Assembly (NCBI GenBank): GCA_040768585.1
Contig: JAXGMQ010000001.1
Coordinates: forward strand, 1,550,001-1,614,000
Direction of reading: 5' to 3'
DNA: 64,000 nucleotides
DNA from: JAXGMQ01 sp040768585
GTDB lineage: Bacteria > Caldisericota > Caldisericia > JAAYUI01
Position numbers and translations under genes: made by a program
Shown here: in pieces, positions 58,465 to 64,000 of the stretch
How the letters are laid out: every line of letters starts with the position of its first letter
Position numbering within the stretch: the first letter of the stretch is position 1
Notes under the pieces: generated by a model
What the model saw: only the letters and a program-made list of their open reading frames with translations
The model's database searches: none
What the model was told of the DNA's origin: nothing

Positions 58465-59393
58465 CTTGCATCTTCCAGATTGAATACGAACTGTGGCTCT
58501 TTGTCTGTTATCTTCCCGAACTTGATTATTGAGCCATTTGCTGTGGCGATTGTGTCGCCGTAGAGGTCAGTGACACTGCCAAACCCAACATCAATCCAGT
58601 CACCAAGTTTCACCTGGGAGACAATGTTTCCATCATCGTCGATTGAAACTGCCAGGTCATCATCGAAGACAACGACTGTCACATCATTATATCCTGACAC
58701 ATGTCGTATCGGTCTGTCCTTCTCAAGTACGATAGAATCCCACTCACTCTCTCCCTCGGGTAGGTGCCAGAGTTTGTCATAGTCGGCAATCCAGATGCCA
58801 TCGTGCCAGGAGATGTCGGAGAGGAGTTGAACAGGTGGTGGCTTGATTACAGTTTCTTTCTTATATTCAGGATTCAATATTGCACACACAAAATCACTAT
58901 CGACATAGGTCGGCAATTTGACATTCTTTCCTACACCAATAAACTTACCTTCTCCATTTTTTGATGACAAACTTTCTCTGATATCTTCAGGTAATTCAGC
59001 AATTTCACCTTCAAATTTATTGGAAAAGAAATATAAAATAGTGTCATCAACCATATCCAACCAGAGAATATCACTCACCATGACACGTCCAAATTCAGTA
59101 CTTTCATCCTGTATCATTCTGTTTTTTTCAATGTTTACTATTTGGATTTCATTATTCCAAATTGTGGTGATGTAATTGTCTGAAATAGCAATTTTCTCAA
59201 TCTCCCTTGGCGCTTCTGGTATCACGAAAAACAGCACAACACAGAGCAGAATCAGAATTGCGGACAAAACCCACAGAAATCTGGATTTTCCCTCAAGAGA
59301 TGAGACAAAGTTGAATTTGTTCATTGTTTGAGCCTGTTGCCACAAGCTTTTTTCTTGAGTATCCGTTTTTAATTCGAGATTATCGTCTTCCAT
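58461..59393 (-). CDS. Membrane-anchored propeller-like protein
   Basis: A 310-residue protein with an N-terminal cytoplasmic tail (about 1-38), one transmembrane helix (about 39-58, FLWVLSAILILLCVVLFFVI) and an extracytoplasmic domain with beta-propeller-like strands (ISDNYITTIWNNEIQIVNIE; WIADYDKLWHLPEGESEW; DDDLAVSIDDDGNIVSQVKL). The start at 59393 has GAGGTG upstream and is preferred over GTG at 59405. Partner of the lipoprotein at 57268; the pair may form a surface complex (inference). Confidence 0.7.
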   Translation of the reverse strand: MEDDNLELKTDTQEKSLWQQAQTMNKFNFVSSLEGKSRFLWVLSAILILLCVVLFFVIPEAPREIEKIAISDNYITTIWNNEIQIVNIEKNRMIQDESTEFGRVMVSDILWLDMVDDTILYFFSNKFEGEIAELPEDIRESLSSKNGEGKFIGVGKNVKLPTYVDSDFVCAILNPEYKKETVIKPPPVQLLSDISWHDGIWIADYDKLWHLPEGESEWDSIVLEKDRPIRHVSGYNDVTVVVFDDDLAVSIDDDGNIVSQVKLGDWIDVGFGSVTDLYGDTIATANGSIIKFGKITDKEPQFVFNLEDAR

Positions 59394-59576
59394 GTTGCAC
59401 CTCACACAGTTTCCATCCTCGCAGAAAGGATAACAGAGTACAGTAAAAATGCCAGTTCAAACTTGTGCAGTTTGGGTTATGCCATAAATAGTTTGGTATG
59501 CTTGAAAACAATCCACAAACTGAATCCAGAGAGCGTATCTCAACAGTTTGTTTCACTTGTGAAATATGTGTGTATA

Positions 59577-60149
59577 ATGCTCCCCGTGGAACCCCAGGAT
59601 GTTGTTAAAATAGCCAAAAAAATAGAGAAAGGCGACAATGAGCCCTTCGCTGAGATTGTAGAAGAGTATCAGGGGTTCGTGTACAATTTTTCACTTCGAC
59701 TCACAGGGAACAGAGAGAATGCCTGGGATTTGGCATCTGAGGTTTTCATGAGGGTTTTGTCCCAGCTTTCGAAATACAGCCCTGAGTTCCCGTTTAAGTC
59801 CTGGATTGGCAGAGTCACCTACACAACAGGACTCAACTACCTCAGAAAGCACAAACGCACAATTCAAATAGAGTCTCTGGCTGGCGATGTACCCTTTGAG
59901 GTTCCGGATGATGGTGAAATTCCTGACGATGTAGTCATTGACAACTCAATAAGAAAAAGCGTTTCAGACGCCATCCAAAAGCTCAAACCAGACTTTCGCG
60001 CAATAATTACTCTTTGTGATATTGAGGAGTTGAGTTATGAGGATGCCGCCCAAGCGTTGAGTATTCCACTTGGCACGGTGAGGTCACGACTCTTCAGGGC
60101 GAGATCTGCGCTGAAGAAAATTCTTAATGGAACAAAACAGAGAGATTGA
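59577..60149 (+). CDS. RNA polymerase sigma factor, ECF type
   Basis: A 190-residue sigma-70 family protein. Region 2 (about 20-90): FAEIVEEYQGFVYNFSLRLTGN, then AWDLASEVFMRVLSQL and FKSWIGRVTYTTGLNYLRKHKR. Region 4 (about 125-180): LKPDFRAIITLCDIEELSYEDAAQ and LSIPLGTVRSRLFRARSALKKIL, the typical ECF helix-turn-helix. The ATG at 59577 gives normal ECF length; TATAAT overlaps it (59573-59578). It lies 3 nt before a membrane protein that is probably its anti-sigma factor. Confidence 0.93.
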   Translation: MLPVEPQDVVKIAKKIEKGDNEPFAEIVEEYQGFVYNFSLRLTGNRENAWDLASEVFMRVLSQLSKYSPEFPFKSWIGRVTYTTGLNYLRKHKRTIQIESLAGDVPFEVPDDGEIPDDVVIDNSIRKSVSDAIQKLKPDFRAIITLCDIEELSYEDAAQALSIPLGTVRSRLFRARSALKKILNGTKQRD

Positions 60150-60152
60150 TGT

Positions 60153-60890
60153 ATGGGAAGTGAGATGGAGCGAATAAACGATGATACTCTAACGGGCGTT
60201 ATGAAAACGCTCAGAACACCAGCGCCTCAGGGCTTTAAGGCGTATGTGATGGCAAGTGTCAGAGCCACAACACCGATAAGGCGTGGTGTTGGTGTCGGCA
60301 GATTCTGGCTTATCCCAGCCACAGGGTTTGTGGCTGTGGCTGTTGCTGCGACGTTTGCGATTGTCTCGTCCGGTGCTTTTGTTGCCACAAGAACAGTTGA
60401 GAAGGATTTGGTGGTTACAAATGCCGTTGCTGAAGAGACGACTACCTCTGTCGATGGGAGCGCCAGATCGTATGTCGAGTCTGAGGACAATATGGCTAAT
60501 GTCCCTCCTGAGATGCCACTCTCTTCCGCCCCACCAGTTGCCACTTTTGGAGCTGCCAACACTGATGTGCCAATTGGCGGGTCTGGTCTTTCGTTCGTTT
60601 CGAATGGCGGGTCAGGCTCTGGTGCGCAGCCGTCCGGAATCACGAGTTCGCAGGGTGGTTTCTCTCTTGTCAGTGGTATTGTAAACCAGACCCACCTCAC
60701 AGAAATAACCGACTATATGAGGAGTTTTGACTCTGTGTTTGTCCGCCGTGATGGTTACAATAACTTCAGATTTGATATCACACTCCCCCAGGATGAGGTT
60801 GATGCGTTTGTTGATGGTGTTGCCCCCATGCTTACCACTCTTAGCTACTATGATCCAGGCACGGTTGAGATAGTTATAAACTCAAGATAA
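60153..60890 (+). CDS. Probable membrane anti-sigma factor
   Basis: A 245-residue protein. The short cytoplasmic N-terminus (about 1-45) contains TPAPQGFKAYVMASVRATT, a position where anti-sigma domains bind sigma. One transmembrane helix (about 49-75, FWLIPATGFVAVAVAATFAIVSSGAFV) precedes a low-complexity outer linker and a folded C-terminal domain (YMRSFDSVFVRRDGYNNFRFDITLPQDEVDAFV). No zinc-binding ZAS motif (HxxxCxxC) is visible, so the anti-sigma call rests on position and layout. An ATG at 60165 is an alternative start. Confidence 0.65.
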   Translation: MGSEMERINDDTLTGVMKTLRTPAPQGFKAYVMASVRATTPIRRGVGVGRFWLIPATGFVAVAVAATFAIVSSGAFVATRTVEKDLVVTNAVAEETTTSVDGSARSYVESEDNMANVPPEMPLSSAPPVATFGAANTDVPIGGSGLSFVSNGGSGSGAQPSGITSSQGGFSLVSGIVNQTHLTEITDYMRSFDSVFVRRDGYNNFRFDITLPQDEVDAFVDGVAPMLTTLSYYDPGTVEIVINSR

Positions 60891-61161
60891 TAAAAGTCTA
60901 TTCTGTAAGTGTAATCTTCTCAGTGTGATTTGGTTGTGTGTTGTTTTGGCACAAGTTCGCCATATTCATTCTCCTCTTCGGGTTGTGGGTTGTCATTTTA
61001 AAACCAAACTTATTTGACTGTCACAGTGTCTCGGTTAATATTTCCAGGTTGAGCTGGTGTTGATTTTACCGGTTCAACTATAAAACGCACACCACAGGCA
61101 AAGCTTTCGGTGGATTTGTCACGATGTTTGCTGTGGTGGAGGCAAAACCGAAAGGGGTATT

Positions 61162-62028
61162 ATGGGCGTAGTAAACATGAAGCATCTGCTTGAAGCAGGT
61201 GTCCACTTCGGGCATCAGACCAAGCGATGGAATCCAAAGATGAGGAAGTTCATCTTCACGGCCAGAAATGGCATTCACATCATTGATCTCAGAATCACGG
61301 CAGAACAGTGCGAATTGGCATATGCAAGAGTCAAAGAGATCACGCAAAATGGTGGAAACATCATTTTTATCGGCACAAAGAAACAAGCTCAGGACATCGT
61401 CGAAGAAGAAGCAAAGCGTTGTGGAGCCCACTATGTCAACCAGAGATGGTTCGGTGGCACTCTCACAAACTTTATCACAATTCATCAGAGAATCCAGAAA
61501 CTCAGAGAACTTGAGGAGAAGGAAGTCACTGGTGAGCTTCAGAGAATGACTGGCAGAGAGTTTGCAAAAGCCAAGAAGCTCAAGGACAAGATGAAAAAGT
61601 TCCTAAGCGGAATCAAGAACATGGATGTCCTTCCAGAGGCGATTTTTGTCACCGATACACACAAGGACAGAGCCGCAATCGTTGAGGCGACAAAGCTTGG
61701 CATCACCGTCATTGCGATTGTTGATACGAACTCTGATCCTGACCTTGTTGATATCCCGATCCCAGGCAACGATGACGCAATCCGTTCAATCAAGTTCTTC
61801 ACAAAGCTGATTTCGGACGGTGTTGTCGAAGGTCGTGAGGGTGTTGATTTCGAGAGAAAAGATGAGGATGAGGAATCTGAGGAAAGAGCTGCCAAGAGAG
61901 CTGACGCAGATGACAATGAGGAAAAGGTCATCGACCTCGACAAGATAAACCTCGATGAGTTTGAGCCGGAGGAAAAGAAAGACAACGACGACGATGTAGA
62001 TGATATCGTTGATGAGGAGGATATGTAA
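61162..62028 (+). CDS. rpsB: 30S ribosomal protein S2
   Basis: A 288-residue S2. N-terminus MKHLLEAGVHFGHQTKRWNPKM (about residues 6-27) and IIFIGTKKQAQDIVEEEA, NQRWFGGTLTNF, and IVDTNSDPDLVDIPIPGNDDA are diagnostic. The last ~50 residues form an acidic, Asp/Glu-rich tail absent from E. coli S2. AAAGGGG precedes the ATG at 61162; an ATG at 61177 is an alternative. Order rpsB-tsf-pyrH-frr follows, the standard bacterial arrangement. Confidence 0.97.
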   Translation: MGVVNMKHLLEAGVHFGHQTKRWNPKMRKFIFTARNGIHIIDLRITAEQCELAYARVKEITQNGGNIIFIGTKKQAQDIVEEEAKRCGAHYVNQRWFGGTLTNFITIHQRIQKLRELEEKEVTGELQRMTGREFAKAKKLKDKMKKFLSGIKNMDVLPEAIFVTDTHKDRAAIVEATKLGITVIAIVDTNSDPDLVDIPIPGNDDAIRSIKFFTKLISDGVVEGREGVDFERKDEDEESEERAAKRADADDNEEKVIDLDKINLDEFEPEEKKDNDDDVDDIVDEEDM

Positions 62029-62030
62029 TC

Positions 62031-62888
62031 ATGGGTTTGGCACAGGACGTAAAAACGCTTCGCGAGCGCACAGAGGCTCCGATGATGGATTGCAAGAAGG
62101 CTCTGACTGAAGCAGGCGGAGACATAGAGAAGGCGATTCAGGTTCTCAGAGAGAAGGGAATCGCAAAAGCGGCAAAGAAGGCTGACAGAGAAACATCTGA
62201 GGGTCGTATCGGTCTTAAGATTAGTGACGACAGGAAGAAAGTTGTTCTTGTCAAACTCAGCTGTGAAACAGACTTTGTGGCAAAGAATGACAATTTTATA
62301 AAGATGAGCCAGGACCTCGCTGACCTTGCAATGGATAAGGGTATCTCAACAAAAGAAGACCTTCTTAAGGCAACACACCCCACAGGTTCAACTGTCGAGG
62401 AAGAAATTAAGGCAACAGTTGGTAAAATTGGTGAGAATATCCAACTTGCCAACGTTGAGGTTTACGACTCAATCGGTGGTTATTTTGATGCCTATGCCCA
62501 CATGGGCAACAAACTCATTGTTCTTGTCGAGGTCAACTCAGACAAAGATGCTCACGAGAAGGTCATAGGTCTCGCTCACGAGATGGCAATGCAGGTTGCC
62601 ATTGATAACCCAGACTATGTCTGCTCCACAGAGATTCCGAAGGATGTCGTTGACAAAGAGCGCGAGGTCATCATGAACTCTGAAGAGCTCGCCGGAAAAC
62701 CAGACAACGTGAGAGAGAAGATTGCGGAAGGAAAGCTTAAAGCATTCTTCAAGTCTTGCTGCCTTCTTGACCTCCCATACATGAGAGAGTCAAAGAAGAC
62801 AATCTCCGAACTTGTTGCCGAGACAGAGAAGGAAATCGGCGGAAAGATTGAAGTCGTCAAATTCTGTAGGATCTCGATAGGAGAGTAG
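62031..62888 (+). CDS. tsf: Translation elongation factor Ts
   Basis: A 285-residue EF-Ts, the nucleotide exchange factor for EF-Tu. The N-terminal UBA-type domain has VKTLRERTEAPMMDCKKAL and the first signature, TEAGGDIEKAIQVLREKGIA. The core contains ETDFVAKNDNF and VEVNSDKDAHEKVIGLAHEM. Two nt after the rpsB stop. Confidence 0.97.
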   Translation: MGLAQDVKTLRERTEAPMMDCKKALTEAGGDIEKAIQVLREKGIAKAAKKADRETSEGRIGLKISDDRKKVVLVKLSCETDFVAKNDNFIKMSQDLADLAMDKGISTKEDLLKATHPTGSTVEEEIKATVGKIGENIQLANVEVYDSIGGYFDAYAHMGNKLIVLVEVNSDKDAHEKVIGLAHEMAMQVAIDNPDYVCSTEIPKDVVDKEREVIMNSEELAGKPDNVREKIAEGKLKAFFKSCCLLDLPYMRESKKTISELVAETEKEIGGKIEVVKFCRISIGE

Positions 62889-62895
62889 GTAACAA

Positions 62896-63627
62896 ATGAC
62901 AAATGCCAAGGGGAGTCTGAGGTTCAAAAGGATACTGCTGAAACTGTCAGGTGAGTCTCTCCTTGGCAACCAAACATTTGGTATAGATGTCGAGTTCATC
63001 ACAAAGATTGCCGATACTCTTGTCAGCCTCCATGAACTCGGTACCGAGATAACAATTGTTGTCGGTGGTGGCAATATTTGGCGCGGTGTCAACGGAGTGC
63101 AGCTTGGTATGGACCAAGTCACAGCTGACTATATGGGTATGATGGCAACAGTTATGAACAGTCTCGCCCTCCAAACAGTCATCGAATCCAAGGGTGTGCC
63201 GACTCGAGTCCAGTCTGCGATTGCAATGCACGAGGTTGCTGAGCCTTACATACAAAGAAAGGCTATCCGACATCTTGAAAAGGGCAGGATAGTCATCTTC
63301 GCAGCAGGCACTGGAAACCCATTCTTCTCAACCGATACGGCGGCGGCACTCAGGGCGGCTGAGGTTCATGCAGACTGTCTGATGAAAGCTACAAAAACTG
63401 ACGGTATCTATACTGACGACCCGGCAAAAAACAAAGACAGCAAGCTCTTGAAGAACATCACCTACACAGATGTGCTTGCCAAAAACCTCAGAGTTATGGA
63501 TGGGGCAGCCGTGTCGATATGCCGTGATAACAACATTCCAATTGTCGTGTTTTCAATCGCTGACACTGAGAATATAATAAAGGTTGTAAAGGGAGAAGAC
63601 ATCGGTTCCCTGATTCAAGGAGGATAA
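62896..63627 (+). CDS. pyrH: Uridylate (UMP) kinase
   Basis: A 243-residue bacterial UMP kinase of the amino-acid-kinase fold, making UDP. ILLKLSGESLLGNQTFGID, then VVGGGNIWRG and MGMMATVMNSLALQ, IFAAGTGNPFFSTDTAAALRA and KATKTDGIYTDDP are the family's signature blocks. Eight nt after tsf. Confidence 0.97.
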   Translation: MTNAKGSLRFKRILLKLSGESLLGNQTFGIDVEFITKIADTLVSLHELGTEITIVVGGGNIWRGVNGVQLGMDQVTADYMGMMATVMNSLALQTVIESKGVPTRVQSAIAMHEVAEPYIQRKAIRHLEKGRIVIFAAGTGNPFFSTDTAAALRAAEVHADCLMKATKTDGIYTDDPAKNKDSKLLKNITYTDVLAKNLRVMDGAAVSICRDNNIPIVVFSIADTENIIKVVKGEDIGSLIQGG

Positions 63628-63631
63628 GAAA

Positions 63632-64000
63632 ATGGATAAGAACGAAATTAAATCTCGTATGGACAAGACTCTTTCCTCGTTGCAGGAACACCTTCTTGGC
63701 TTAAGGGCGGGCAGGGTGTCACCTGCCATTGTGTCCAAGGTTGTTGTTGAGGCCTATGGTTCCCAGATGGCCGTTCCTCAGCTTGCCAATGTTGCAGCCC
63801 CCGATGGCAGGACGCTTGTTATTGAACCGTGGGACAAGTCAGTTCTCTCGGAAATAGTAAAAGCCCTGCAGGCAGCCAATCTTGGCGCTAACCCGATTTC
63901 TGACGGAAACCTCATCAGGATGCCATTCCCACCTCTTTCTCAGGAGAGACGCAAGGAGCTTGTGAAGCTTGTTGATAAAACGGGCGAGGACTCAAAGGTT
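63632..64000 (+). CDS. frr: Ribosome recycling factor (cut by window edge)
   Basis: First 123 codons of RRF. MDKNEIKSRMDKTLSSLQEH, LRAGRVSPAIV and the later PFPPLSQERRKELVKL are typical; LNIP-type segment reads AYGSQMAVPQLANVAAPDGR. AAGGAGG lies 7 nt before the ATG. The rest lies beyond 64000. Confidence 0.96.
   Translation, partial: MDKNEIKSRMDKTLSSLQEHLLGLRAGRVSPAIVSKVVVEAYGSQMAVPQLANVAAPDGRTLVIEPWDKSVLSEIVKALQAANLGANPISDGNLIRMPFPPLSQERRKELVKLVDKTGEDSKV

Noticed and set aside
1..64000. CRISPR arrays, tRNA and rRNA genes
   Set aside because: No regularly spaced repeats, cloverleaf-like segments or rRNA-like stretches found by reading.

Overview
This window reads as a chromosomal segment of an uncultured anaerobic bacterium of moderate G+C. 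Anaerobic metabolism is indicated by a four-subunit 2-oxoacid:ferredoxin oxidoreductase (porGDAB, 17898-20776) and by a selenocysteine-synthesis gene (selA). The bacterial housekeeping blocks are hrcA, tilS-hpt-ftsH and rpsB-tsf-pyrH-frr. Many lipoproteins with clear lipoboxes, copper-amine-oxidase-N-type domains, ThiT and dockerins resemble Clostridia-like or Caldiserica/Atribacterota-like lineages. I cannot assign a phylum from sequence alone.

Layout. 1-834: hrcA (cut by the window edge). 835-1426: palindromic repeat DNA. 1427-6893: a membrane protein, a TPP riboswitch with the thiamine transporter ThiT, a YigZ-family protein, a methyltransferase, a probable thiamine-binding protein and an FGGY (ribulokinase-like) kinase. 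6894-8723: more palindromic repeats and an EamA transporter. 8724-12745: nth and selA, then a secreted esterase with a dockerin. 12954-14535: small membrane proteins. 14994-27521: four very large beta-propeller surface lipoproteins surround the por operon. 27722-30700: a sirtuin, a NYN-domain protein and an Mrr-type endonuclease. 30823-37243: tilS-hpt-ftsH-lplA, overlapping or closely packed, ending in a secreted propeller/cohesin protein. 37312-43243: a secreted subtilase with dockerin, a membrane protein and an arylsulfotransferase-like protein. 43416-46896: a lipoprotein and three poorly known genes. 47135-50151: an AT-rich mobile patch with an IS1595-type transposase, a PIN-toxin operon and an orphan gene. 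50216-59393: TetR, a zinc-ribbon membrane protein, an acyl-CoA dehydrogenase and more lipoproteins. 59577-60890: an ECF sigma factor with a probable anti-sigma partner. 61162-64000: rpsB-tsf-pyrH-frr (frr cut by the window edge).

Two themes stand out. First, the cell invests heavily in surface proteins: about nine propeller or propeller-like lipoproteins or membrane proteins, plus cohesin- and dockerin-bearing secreted proteins (esterase, protease, propeller), which could form a small cell-surface assembly. Second, at two independent places (porB and the acyl-CoA dehydrogenase gene) the last 57-71 bp of a metabolic gene occurs again about 2.5-2.7 kb beyond the gene. The intervening cargo gene or genes converge on the host gene in both cases. 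A third propeller lipoprotein gene lies between 22-bp direct repeats. This resembles repeated integration at gene 3' ends and is the most unusual structure I found.

Other notable points are a likely translational switch below the TPP riboswitch, a strong terminator that runs straight into the tilS start codon, several genes whose predicted -10 box places transcription start at or next to the start codon (possible leaderless mRNAs), and a three-gene overlapping PIN-toxin operon with two unrecognised partners. No rRNA, tRNA or CRISPR array was seen.
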